Shown: positions 1-6,129 of the stretch, in pieces
Layout of the letters: each line of letters begins with the position of its first letter
How positions within the stretch are numbered: position 1 is the first letter of the stretch
NCBI GenBank assembly: GCA_958407995.1
Contig: CATYJU010000044.1
Coordinates: forward strand, 1-16,025
Length of the DNA stretch: 16,025 nucleotides
Direction of reading: 5' to 3'
Source of the DNA: an uncultured Collinsella sp.
GTDB lineage: Bacteria > Actinomycetota > Coriobacteriia > Coriobacteriales > Coriobacteriaceae
The notes under the pieces: generated by a model
The model's input: the letters and a program-made list of their open reading frames with translations, nothing else
Database searches by the model: none
What the model was told of the DNA's origin: nothing
Translations under genes and position numbers: made by a program

Positions 1-113
1 TGCTGGAGCTTGCAGCCGGACGCCGCCAGGACCAGATCGCCAGCAACCGCCTGCTTGCTAACCTGGCCGAGAAGCCGGCGATCCATCGAGACAACTTGAT
101 TGTATTTGCTTAG
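1..113 (+). CDS. 3' end of an unidentified gene (partial)
   Basis: An open frame enters from the left edge, with its first full codon at base 3, and ends at TAG 111-113. The 36 visible residues form a charged, apparently helical tail that ends NLIVFA. Codon choice is GC-rich, like the neighbouring genes, so this is probably a real gene end rather than a chance frame. I do not recognise the family from so short a fragment. No hairpin with a T-run follows directly; the first clear terminator-like hairpin is at 272-300, inside a repeat element. Confidence 0.5.
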   Translation, partial: LELAAGRRQDQIASNRLLANLAEKPAIHRDNLIVFA

Positions 114-215
114 GCCTCGACGCCGGGCGCCTTCGATCTGCAAGGCACGTGGGGCGAAATTACCAGGGTAACTTTGCCCCGCCGCGCTTATGTCCGAGCT
201 GGTCGCCACGATAAT

Positions 216-353
216 GGCCCCTCTACTACGTTTGATAGGCTATCGGTGACCATGCCAAGAATTGCAAAAATAAAACCGCAGGTAGAACGCCTGCGGTTTT
301 CTTTATTTATGGCATCTGGTTGGGCCATGCGGGTGAAACGTAGTAGATGGGCC
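216..353 (+). repeat. Palindromic intergenic element, copy A
   Basis: The outer arms ggcccctctactacgttt (216-233) and its near-complement at 336-353 match at 17 of 18 positions. A second arm pair, atgcca at 252-257 and tggcat at 310-315, is nested inside, and at the centre is a perfect 11-bp hairpin (272-282 with 290-300). The central word taaaaccgcaggtaga (271-286) occurs in complement at 8180-8195, inside a similar palindrome. The two are therefore probably members of one dispersed family, in opposite orientations. It may be a non-autonomous mobile element or a structured RNA or terminator unit; the sequence alone does not decide. Confidence 0.65.
272..305. terminator. Terminator-like hairpin at the centre of copy A
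   Basis: Perfect 11-bp stem aaaaccgcagg / cctgcggtttt with a 7-base loop, with A-rich sequence before and T-rich sequence after. It could work in both directions, serving the unknown gene upstream and the minus-strand hydrolase gene that ends at 428. It is part of the repeat, so termination may be a by-product of the element. Confidence 0.6.
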
Positions 354-427
354 GCTTTCGTGGCGAAGGACATCATCCGACACTTGGGGACGTTCCTATT
401 GTGCCGGCAGGTGGGGATACTCCTTTG

Positions 428-1846
428 CTAGAAGATTCGGCGCAGGTCTCCGCGGTTGAGGGCCTCGTCGAAGAGGTGCTTGAATACCACGCTGCCGTGC
501 AGGCCGTCGTGCTCGAACTCGTTGGTCACCCAGGCGTGCGAGTTGCCCACGCGGTCGAGCGTGTCGAGCTGCATGCCCGAGTCCACGTACATGTCATCGA
601 AGTACACCGCGGCCTGGAGCGGCACCTCGTTGCAAGCCAGGCGCTGCGGGTCGTAGATCTTGTCCCAGTTCGTGTCTTCCATCAGCAGATCCATCGCGGG
701 CTTGAAGGGTTTGAGCTCGGGCATCTGCTCAAACATCCACGGGAACATGGCCTCGCCGGTAAACATAAGCGGGCGCGCGAGTGTGTCGAACTCGGCACGA
801 TGAGCCTTCTCTTCTGCCGCGGCCCAGCGAATGGGCATAGTGTCACCGTCGGCGTAGATGAACTCCTGAAGCGTCCAGTACAGCGGATTCGTGCGCGTGT
901 TGGTGCGCTCGAAGGCGCGCATCAAAAAGCTGTCAGATACCGAGGCTCCGCAGGTCAGCGTGCCGTCGCCGTCAACAAAAGCGTGATCGATAATCCAATG
1001 CATGCGCTCAAAGCTCGGCTTCATGCCAAAGTCGCTGCCCATGAGCTGTAGGCGCTCGACCGTCATCGGCGAGCCGTCGGGCAGCACGGGCTTCTGAGCC
1101 TCGAGCGCATCGGCCAGGGCTGCCACGCGCTTGACGTCGGCGGGGTAGCGGTCGTAATACTGCTGCGTCTTGGCGGCCATGCGCGGGAAGGTGTGCGCGT
1201 AGACCTCGCTGGCGCTCGCCGGCACGTGGGGGATGCCGCCGCAGGTAAAGCTCGCCGCCACGCCCTCGGGGAAGAGCGACAGATAGCTCAGCGTCAAAAA
1301 GCCGCCGTAGCTTTGGCCGAGCGTGACCCACGGCTTGCCGCCAAAGCCCACTAGGCGCAGGTACTCAAAATCGCGCACGATGGAGCTGGCAAGATGGCGC
1401 TTGAGGAAATCCGCCTGCGAGCGTGCTGTATCGGCGCCGGCGGCCGTTGCACGATCATCCAGTGCCTTGATCGTGCGTCCGTCCACGCAGCTACTGCGTC
1501 CGGTGCCGCGCTGGTCGGGAAGGACCACACGGAAGTGCTTGACGGCCTCCTCGATCCAGCCGTCGCTTGTGGGCGACAGCGGACGCGGGCTCTCGCCGCC
1601 GGGGCCGCCCTGCAAAAACAGGAGCAGCGGCAGATCGTCGTTGATGCGGTCAGGCGCGCAAGCCACGCGGTAGAAGAGCTTGATGCTCTCGGGCGCGCCG
1701 GCGATTGGTGCCGGCATAGCGCCGCGGCGCATGGTGCTGCCGACGGCCAGGAGCATCGGCTCCAGGCCGCGCCAGTCAAGGGGGACGTCGATGCTGTGGT
1801 CCTCGACGTAAAGGCCGGGGACGTGGTACGAAGTGATGAGGGCCAT
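428..1846 (-). CDS. Proline iminopeptidase-like alpha/beta hydrolase (peptidase family S33)
   Basis: A 472-residue alpha/beta-hydrolase, probably a cytoplasmic aminopeptidase releasing N-terminal proline (EC 3.4.11.5) or a close S33 relative. Visible motifs are the oxyanion-type QGGPGG at 79-84, DQRGTGRS at 111-118, and the nucleophile elbow GQSYGG at 177-182 with Ser179. An Asp-rich stretch around 417-422 could supply the acid, and NEFEHDGLHG supplies a His at 446. The order and the C-terminal EHxGL-type His are typical of larger actinobacterial iminopeptidases. I chose the ATG at 1846 because GGAAG precedes it at the right distance and the protein starts cleanly; the open frame continues to 1927 without a convincing start. 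There is no signal peptide. The gene is divergent from proA, 112 bases apart. True substrate specificity cannot be read from the sequence. Confidence 0.82.
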   Translation of the reverse strand: MALITSYHVPGLYVEDHSIDVPLDWRGLEPMLLAVGSTMRRGAMPAPIAGAPESIKLFYRVACAPDRINDDLPLLLFLQGGPGGESPRPLSPTSDGWIEEAVKHFRVVLPDQRGTGRSSCVDGRTIKALDDRATAAGADTARSQADFLKRHLASSIVRDFEYLRLVGFGGKPWVTLGQSYGGFLTLSYLSLFPEGVAASFTCGGIPHVPASASEVYAHTFPRMAAKTQQYYDRYPADVKRVAALADALEAQKPVLPDGSPMTVERLQLMGSDFGMKPSFERMHWIIDHAFVDGDGTLTCGASVSDSFLMRAFERTNTRTNPLYWTLQEFIYADGDTMPIRWAAAEEKAHRAEFDTLARPLMFTGEAMFPWMFEQMPELKPFKPAMDLLMEDTNWDKIYDPQRLACNEVPLQAAVYFDDMYVDSGMQLDTLDRVGNSHAWVTNEFEHDGLHGSVVFKHLFDEALNRGDLRRIF

Positions 1847-1884
1847 GTGAGTCTTCCGTTCGTTGCGGTGTTTCGGGTTGACCA

Positions 1885-1915
1885 ATTCTACCGCCGCGGG
1901 CGAGGCCATGTGCAA
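1885..1915 (-). promoter_or_regulatory. Candidate promoter for the iminopeptidase gene
   Basis: On the minus strand, TTGCAC (1915-1910) and TAGAAT (1890-1885) are separated by 19 bases, about 40 bases upstream of the chosen ATG. The spacer is longer than ideal, so this is tentative. No equally clear promoter is seen for divergent proA. Confidence 0.3.
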
Positions 1916-1958
1916 ATCGGCTACCATGGTTGCAAACTTCTAGGAGAAAGGGCCGCCC

Positions 1959-3245
1959 ATGTCGGTCGATATAGCCACGTATGTCCACGATCTTGCCGTT
2001 GCCGCCAAGGCAGCGTCGGCCTCGCTTGCCACGGCGAGCGATGAACAGCGCCAGGAGGCCGTGCGCGCCATGGCCGCAGCACTGCGCAACGGTGTCGACT
2101 CCATCGTCGCCGCCAACGAGCTCGATATGTCCGCCGCGCGCGATGCGGGTACCTCGGCCGGACTGCTCGATCGTCTGCTGCTGACGCCCGAGCGCGTCGA
2201 GGGCATGGCCGCCGGCCTGGAAAAGCTCGCCGAGCTGCCCGATCCCGTGGGCCGCGTGCTCGACCACCGCGTGCTTGCAAGCGGCGTGGACCTGACCCGT
2301 GTGAGTGTGCCGCTGGGCCTGGTCGCTATGGTCTACGAGGCGCGCCCCAACGTGACGGCCGACGCCGCGGGCATCTGCATCCGCACCGGCAACGCCTGCA
2401 TTCTGCGCGGCGGCTCGCCGGCCTATCACTCGTGTGCCATGATCGCCGAGCTGCTGGCCGATGCGCTCGAGGCCAAGGGCTTCCCGCGCGAGGCCGTGTC
2501 GATGATCGAGTCCACCGACCGCGAGGCCACTGGCGAGCTCATGAAGCTCCGCGGTATTGTCGACGTGCTCATTCCGCGCGGCGGTGCAGGCCTGATCCAG
2601 CGCTGCGTGCGCGAGTCGCTTGTGCCGGTGATCGAGACGGGCACGGGCAACTGCCACATCTACGTGCATGAATCCGCCGACTTTGATAAGGCGCTCAACA
2701 TTATCGTTAATGCCAAGACCCAGCGCGTAGGCGTGTGCAATGCCGCCGAGTCGCTGCTGGTCGACCGTGCTGTGGCCGATGCGTTTTTGCCCGCGGTCGT
2801 GGCCGTGCTGCATGACCACGGCGTGCTCATTCACGGCGACGAGGCAACCTGCGCCGCATGCGCCGATGCCGGGCTTGCCGAGGGCGACAACTACGTCGCC
2901 GCGACTGAGGAGGACTGGGGTCGCGAGTACCTGGCTCTCGAGATGAGCGTGAAGGTCGTGGCAAACGAGGACGAGGCCATCGCACACATCAATCGCTACG
3001 GCACGATGCACTCCGAGGCCATCGTTGCCGAGGACACGGATGCTTGCGAGTGCTTCCTCGATGCGGTCGATGCCTCGGCCGTGTACTCCAACGCCAGCAC
3101 TCGCTTCACTGACGGCGGCGAGTTTGGCCTGGGCGCCGAGATCGGCATCTCGACCCAAAAACTCCACGCCCGTGGCCCCTTTGCCGCCGAGGCCCTCACC
3201 ACCTACAAATACAAGCTCCGCGGCACCGGCCAGGTCCGCCCCTAA
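1959..3245 (+). CDS. proA: Gamma-glutamyl phosphate reductase
   Basis: A 428-residue protein of normal family length that reduces L-glutamyl 5-phosphate to glutamate 5-semialdehyde with NADPH (EC 1.2.1.41), the second step of proline synthesis. The aldehyde-dehydrogenase fold signature is clear. VYEARPNVT is at about 125-133, GTGNCHIYV at 228-236, and the catalytic cysteine lies in QRVGVCNAAESLL (Cys260). The family segment EDEAIAHINRYGTMHSEAI is at 337-355, and SNASTRFTDGGEFGLGAEIG is at 377-396. The start is ATG 1959, with aggagaa at 1942-1948. The usual partner proB (glutamate 5-kinase) is not adjacent, so the gene is a single transcription unit here. A proline-releasing hydrolase gene is divergent from it. 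A REP hairpin begins one base after the stop, then a terminator. Confidence 0.97.
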   Translation: MSVDIATYVHDLAVAAKAASASLATASDEQRQEAVRAMAAALRNGVDSIVAANELDMSAARDAGTSAGLLDRLLLTPERVEGMAAGLEKLAELPDPVGRVLDHRVLASGVDLTRVSVPLGLVAMVYEARPNVTADAAGICIRTGNACILRGGSPAYHSCAMIAELLADALEAKGFPREAVSMIESTDREATGELMKLRGIVDVLIPRGGAGLIQRCVRESLVPVIETGTGNCHIYVHESADFDKALNIIVNAKTQRVGVCNAAESLLVDRAVADAFLPAVVAVLHDHGVLIHGDEATCAACADAGLAEGDNYVAATEEDWGREYLALEMSVKVVANEDEAIAHINRYGTMHSEAIVAEDTDACECFLDAVDASAVYSNASTRFTDGGEFGLGAEIGISTQKLHARGPFAAEALTTYKYKLRGTGQVRP

Positions 3246-3288
3246 ACCTACCAAAAAGGGACAGGTTTATTTTGGCAGGTTTTATCTG
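3246..3288 (+). repeat. REP-like hairpin, copy 1 (after proA)
   Basis: Begins one base after the proA TAA. The arms are cctaccaaaa (3247-3256) and ttttggcagg (3270-3279), with one mismatch against the perfect palindrome of copy 3, enclosing agggacaggttta. The shared tail ttttatctg (3280-3288) follows. Apart from the changed arm base and one extra base after the stop, it matches the complement of copy 3 throughout. Confidence 0.9.
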
Positions 3289-3295
3289 CGGTTTT

Positions 3296-3324
3296 GCCGG
3301 GCGACACGATCGCCCGGCTTTTTT
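3296..3324 (+). terminator. Rho-independent terminator of proA
   Basis: Perfect 9-bp stem gccgggcga / tcgcccggc with a 5-base loop, then TTTTTT. It lies just after REP copy 1 and ends the proA unit. Confidence 0.9.
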
Positions 3325-3416
3325 CTCCGCATAACTTTTTTGCCTTTCGGCTTGAGCCGCGGCGATATACGATAGTGACACCGTGTCCTAACATCGACTC
3401 ACCTGGAGGTATTGCC

Positions 3417-4016
3417 ATGTCCCAGACGCTTTCCGCCGGAATCACCCGCGACCGCGCGTTTGAACTGCTTAACGAGCACAACAAAGACCCGTTCCACATC
3501 ACCCATGGCGAGACGGTCGAGGGCACCATGCGCTACTTTGCGCGCGAGTTCGACCCCGAGAACGAGGAGTTTTGGGGCATCGTCGGCCTGCTGCACGACT
3601 TGGATTGGGAGGAGCATGAGGACGACCCCATGAACCACACCATCTATGCTGCCGAGATTCTTAAGGGCGAAGGTGCGTCTCCCGAGCTCATTCGCGCCAT
3701 CCAGACGCACACGTCGGACTTCAACACCTCGCTGCCCAAACCCGAGCTGCAGATGGAAAAGATCCTGTTTGCCTGCGATGAGCTCACCGGCCTGATCGGC
3801 GCCGCCGTCATCATGCGCCCGAGCAAGAGCGTTATGGACTTTACGACCAAGTCGCTCAAGAAGAAGTTCAAGGACAAGCGCTTTGCCGCCGGCTGCTCGC
3901 GCGACGTGATTTCGCAGGGCGCCGAGATGCTCGGCTGGGAGCTTCCCGAGCTCTTTGACCGCACCATCGCGGCCATGCAGTCCTTCGCGCCCGACCGCGA
4001 CACCTTCCAGGCCTAA
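3417..4016 (+). CDS. HD-domain protein, putative metal-dependent phosphohydrolase
   Basis: A 199-residue predicted HD-superfamily hydrolase. Likely metal ligands are His30 (FHITHGE), the His60-Asp61 doublet in GLLHDLDW, His98 (QTHTSD) and Asp121 (ACDELTG), spaced as in small single-domain HD proteins. Enzymes of this superfamily hydrolyse phosphate esters of nucleotides or other small molecules. Nothing here identifies the substrate, and there is no partner domain such as RelA, GGDEF or GYP. It appears cytoplasmic. The start is ATG 3417, with a strong ggagg at 3405-3409; the frame stays open to 3294, but that part runs through the proA terminator and is not coding. The gene stands alone between two terminators. 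Its TAA at 4014-4016 directly abuts REP copy 2. Confidence 0.85.
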   Translation: MSQTLSAGITRDRAFELLNEHNKDPFHITHGETVEGTMRYFAREFDPENEEFWGIVGLLHDLDWEEHEDDPMNHTIYAAEILKGEGASPELIRAIQTHTSDFNTSLPKPELQMEKILFACDELTGLIGAAVIMRPSKSVMDFTTKSLKKKFKDKRFAAGCSRDVISQGAEMLGWELPELFDRTIAAMQSFAPDRDTFQA

Positions 4017-4059
4017 CCTGCCAAAAAAGGGACAGGTTTATTTTGGTATGTTTTATCTG
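4017..4059 (+). repeat. REP-like hairpin, copy 2 (after the HD gene)
   Basis: Starts at the base after the HD gene's TAA. The left arm cctgccaaaa (4017-4026) is intact, but the right arm has drifted to ttttggtatg (4041-4050), and the interior has one extra A. The shared tail ttttatctg (4051-4059) is preserved. It is in direct orientation to copy 1 and inverted relative to copy 3. Confidence 0.9.
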
Positions 4060-4060
4060 G

Positions 4061-4101
4061 GAAAACGCTTCCGTTGGACGTTATTCAGCGGAAGCGTTTT
4101 C
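4061..4101. terminator. Bidirectional terminator between the HD and RAYT genes
   Basis: Perfect 13-bp stem gaaaacgcttccg / cggaagcgttttc with a 15-base loop. The A-tract and T-tract at its base are symmetric, so it can serve the HD gene on the plus strand and the transposase gene arriving on the minus strand. Confidence 0.8.
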
Positions 4102-4187
4102 TGTTTGACATGGTGACGTTGGCGAATGGCGGCGCCTCGCGGCAGGCAGCTGTGCTTCGCCGTACCCGTAACTCGGCAAACGCGACG

Positions 4188-4227
4188 CTAGGACGCGTTC
4201 TTAATAATCCATGTCCCCAGTCCGGTC
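4188..4227 (-). pseudogene. Out-of-frame remnant of the RAYT C-terminal tail
   Basis: Read one base out of frame from the in-frame stop at 4226-4228, the minus strand gives LLTGLGTWIIKNAS and then TAG (4190-4188). In intact relatives the helix KEGLTVKQVS is normally followed by an RLTG-type second helix, so this looks like the lost end of the transposase after a single-base deletion. The family comparison is from memory, not from an alignment. Confidence 0.5.
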
Positions 4228-4945
4228 AGCAGCTGACCTGCTTAACCGTTAGCCCTTCTTTTCGAAGCGCGAGAATCGCCTCATTGCGAAGTGGCTTGGA
4301 GACGGATTTGAGTTCCGTCGGAGCGCATCCTGCGACACTCTGCACGATTGCCGTGCCAAATTCGCATAGATCTTCCTCGCGAACCTTGGCTGTTGCGCTG
4401 GGGCGATAGGGAAGCGACGGCGCACTTTCCATGAGCTGAAGGTATGAGCGAGGTGTTGGGAATAAAACACCGACAACGCTGCCGGTGACATGCGGCCGTG
4501 GCCTGGCACTCATTAGATACTCGCGATGGCTGCTCCAGGGATATTCGTCGTATGCCGCCAGTCCTGCTTTTTGTGGATTCAGATGAATGTATCGAATTGC
4601 CTCAAGTAAATATACTTCCGACTTAATGGGCGAATCCCAAAACCGCTCCTGAAACACGTGGCCGATATGCCCCGTCCGCGCATTGTACCTGCCCGCATAC
4701 GATACGGCTACCGCGTGCATCGCGTCGCTCTTACGGTTGTCCGGATCGTCGATGAGTAGATGAATGTGGTTCCCCATAAGGCACCAAGCGATAAGCTCGA
4801 TATTGTGTTTGGGGAGGATCGCATCGAGGATCTGAAGCATGGCGATTCGGTCCTCGGTATCGTCAAACAGCAATTGCCCTCCGTTTCCACGCAACGTAAC
4901 GTGGAAATAACCGGTTGGTGACTTTGAACGAGGTTTTCTCGGCAT
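4226..4945 (-). CDS. REP-associated tyrosine transposase (RAYT, Y1/HUH family), C-terminus frameshifted
   Basis: A 239-residue HUH-type single-strand transposase of the TnpA-REP group. YFHVTLRGN is at 13-21. The HUH metal site is in WCLMGNHIHLLI (His60, His62). The nucleophile is probably Tyr83 in SYAGRYNARTGHIGHVFQERF; Tyr87 is the alternative. RYIHLNPQKAGL (118-129) and YPWSSHREYL (135-144) are family hallmarks. RAYTs nick and join single-stranded REP palindromes and are usually single-copy, domesticated genes. The start ATG at 4945 has a perfect aaaggagg just upstream; the longer open frame to 5155 has no family-like sequence. Base composition is visibly lower in GC than the neighbours. 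The final residues KEGLTVKQVSC stop early; a one-base shift restores LLTGLGTWIIKNAS, ending at 4188, which resembles the missing helix-turn-helix tail. REP copies 2 and 3 bracket the gene in inverted orientation. Confidence 0.9.
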   Translation of the reverse strand: MPRKPRSKSPTGYFHVTLRGNGGQLLFDDTEDRIAMLQILDAILPKHNIELIAWCLMGNHIHLLIDDPDNRKSDAMHAVAVSYAGRYNARTGHIGHVFQERFWDSPIKSEVYLLEAIRYIHLNPQKAGLAAYDEYPWSSHREYLMSARPRPHVTGSVVGVLFPTPRSYLQLMESAPSLPYRPSATAKVREEDLCEFGTAIVQSVAGCAPTELKSVSKPLRNEAILALRKEGLTVKQVSC

Positions 4946-5187
4946 GGCCCCTCCTTTAGCTTGGATGGGCTGAAGATACCTCATTCGGGGGCTTCGGTTG
5001 TCGAGATTCAGTTCACCGACTATAGCTGCTACCTGCCGAAATATAATTGCGTTTTCAAATTGATGCTTTTTAATGGTAATTGAGTAAGACGGGTGCGCTT
5101 GCTGTGGATGCGGGCGTTGGTTACGTCGATCTGGACGGCCCTCGCGTGATGTCATCGCAAATGGGCTTCACGCATTTTTACGGCGAT
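4946..5187 (-). other. RAYT upstream region, no gene seen
   Basis: AT-richer sequence upstream of the RAYT start. The RAYT reading frame stays open through much of it, but the translation has no family-like content. No promoter pair with good spacing stands out. The region up to the carD terminator is probably leader or remnant DNA from the transposase unit. Confidence 0.4.
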
Positions 5188-5235
5188 AGAAAAATGGTCG
5201 GGCGCTCTTAAACAAAACGGAGCACCCGACCATTT
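5188..5235 (-). terminator. Terminator of carD
   Basis: Stem aaatggtcgggcgct (5192-5206) against agcacccgaccattt (5221-5235), 14 of 15 positions Watson-Crick paired and the other a C/A or G/T position depending on strand. On the minus strand a T-run follows. It lies downstream of REP copy 3, about 70 bases beyond the carD stop. Confidence 0.8.
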
Positions 5236-5259
5236 ACTGATTGTTTGTTGACGTTTGGC

Positions 5260-5301
5260 CAGATAAAACCTGCCAAAATAAACCTGTCCCTTTTTGGCAG
5301 G
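5260..5301 (-). repeat. REP-like hairpin, copy 3 (after carD)
   Basis: The best-preserved copy, on the minus strand. The perfect 10-bp arms cctgccaaaa and ttttggcagg are at 5301-5292 and 5278-5269, and the shared tail ttttatctg is at 5268-5260. The first base of the arm directly follows the carD TAA (5304-5302). Confidence 0.92.
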
Positions 5302-5787
5302 TTAGTTAAGGGCGGCTTGGGCTAGGCGGGCTTCGGCGGCCTCCTCGGTGACGCCCAAGGCCACGGCGAACTCCTCGATGGAGCGGCGCTTGGCCTCCTT
5401 GAGTACGCGCATGTAGTAGGAGCTGGGCTTTTTATCAGCTTCCTCGGCCTGGCGAATGCGGTGCATCATGGTCTTTGCCACGCGGACCGTCTCGGGCGCG
5501 CCCAGCTTGAGCTGCTGCTTAAAGTGCGTCTCCTCAAGTGAGCTGTTGCGCTCGGTAAAAGTGTCGCACTCCAGCTCGTCATAGTGGCTCAGCAGGTGCT
5601 CGGCATCTTGCTGCGAGATGGCGGCGTGCAAACGGTCGGCCTGCGCCACGGGGTACATGAGGATCGTCTGCGCATGTCCCTGCTTGGTCTCGAGCAGCAG
5701 CATGGGCTGCGGCGTGTCGTCCCTAAAACCGACGACGGTGCAGACTCCCTGGCCCGGATGAATGACGTGTTGACCGATTGAGAACAT
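5302..5787 (-). CDS. CarD-family transcriptional regulator
   Basis: A 161-residue CarD/CdnL-type protein. The N-terminal RNA-polymerase-interacting domain covers about residues 1-65: FSIGQHVIHPGQGVCTVVGF opens it, followed by strands around MLLLETKQ and ILMYPVAQADRL. A helical C-terminal part (about 70-155) includes YYMRVLKEAKRRSIEEFAVALGV, matching the DNA-contacting half of the family. Family members bind the RNA polymerase beta subunit and modulate open-complex stability at housekeeping promoters. The length is normal. The ATG at 5787 follows an excellent ggaggt. It is a single-gene unit, with REP copy 3 and then a terminator downstream. A short palindrome lies at 5802-5817, close upstream of the ribosome-binding site. 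Confidence 0.9.
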   Translation of the reverse strand: MFSIGQHVIHPGQGVCTVVGFRDDTPQPMLLLETKQGHAQTILMYPVAQADRLHAAISQQDAEHLLSHYDELECDTFTERNSSLEETHFKQQLKLGAPETVRVAKTMMHRIRQAEEADKKPSSYYMRVLKEAKRRSIEEFAVALGVTEEAAEARLAQAALN

Positions 5788-6129
5788 GCTACCTCCAACT
5801 TATACGAATTTACGTATGACTAGAATAACACGCTGACGTGCGCAAACCCTTACTTTATGCAGGAAAAGCACACAACTCCGATAGGTAAGAGTATTCGATA
5901 ACAGACGCAGCTCATTCACACCTTTATGCATTTTCAACGCTTGCATAATCTGCAGGCAGACCGGCATCTTTGAGTGACTCCATACAAGCTGTAGTCAATT
6001 TTGTGCATATGCAATATCGATTGGCTTTACCCTGCGACAGTGCCCGTCGCTTGTGATAGAGTGCTACAAACTCTGGCTTTTGCCCTACGAGTGATCAAGA
6101 GCTCGGGGGCTTTAACACAAGGAGGATCT
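5788..6129. other. Divergent intergenic region between carD and argS
   Basis: This 342-base region separates the divergent carD and argS starts. It holds a short palindrome at 5802-5817 (atacg, six bases, cgtat) in the carD leader. The argS reading frame is open back to 6001 but is not protein-like there. I see no T-box, tRNA-like leader or terminator hairpin ahead of argS, and no promoter with good spacing. Confidence 0.5.

Larger units (their letters stand above)
114..427. other. Gene-free region with two inverted repeats
   Basis: No convincing gene lies here; the short frames are not protein-like. It holds an imperfect hairpin at 151-180 (ggggcgaaattacc against ggtaactttgcccc), a large palindromic element at 216-353, and the word ttggggacgttc at 384-395, whose complement recurs at 8321-8332 near the second palindromic element. 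The region is where the unknown gene (plus) and the iminopeptidase gene (minus) converge. Confidence 0.6.

Noticed and set aside
1776..3254. A 492-codon open frame antisense to proA
   Set aside because: A shadow frame of GC-rich codons; it has low-complexity composition and overlaps a clear proA.
4946..5155. N-terminal extension of the RAYT to 5155
   Set aside because: The extra 70 residues do not look like the family, and a perfect Shine-Dalgarno precedes the ATG at 4945.
3246..5301. CRISPR-like array of the repeated unit
   Set aside because: There are only three copies, spaced hundreds of bases apart in mixed orientation, and no cas genes. A REP family explains them better.
6001..6129. 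TTG start for argS at 6001
   Set aside because: The extension has no ArgRS character, and aaggagg sits right before the ATG at 6130.
5788..6129. T-box or other tRNA-sensing leader for argS
   Set aside because: No T-box sequence or antiterminator/terminator pair was visible in the upstream region.
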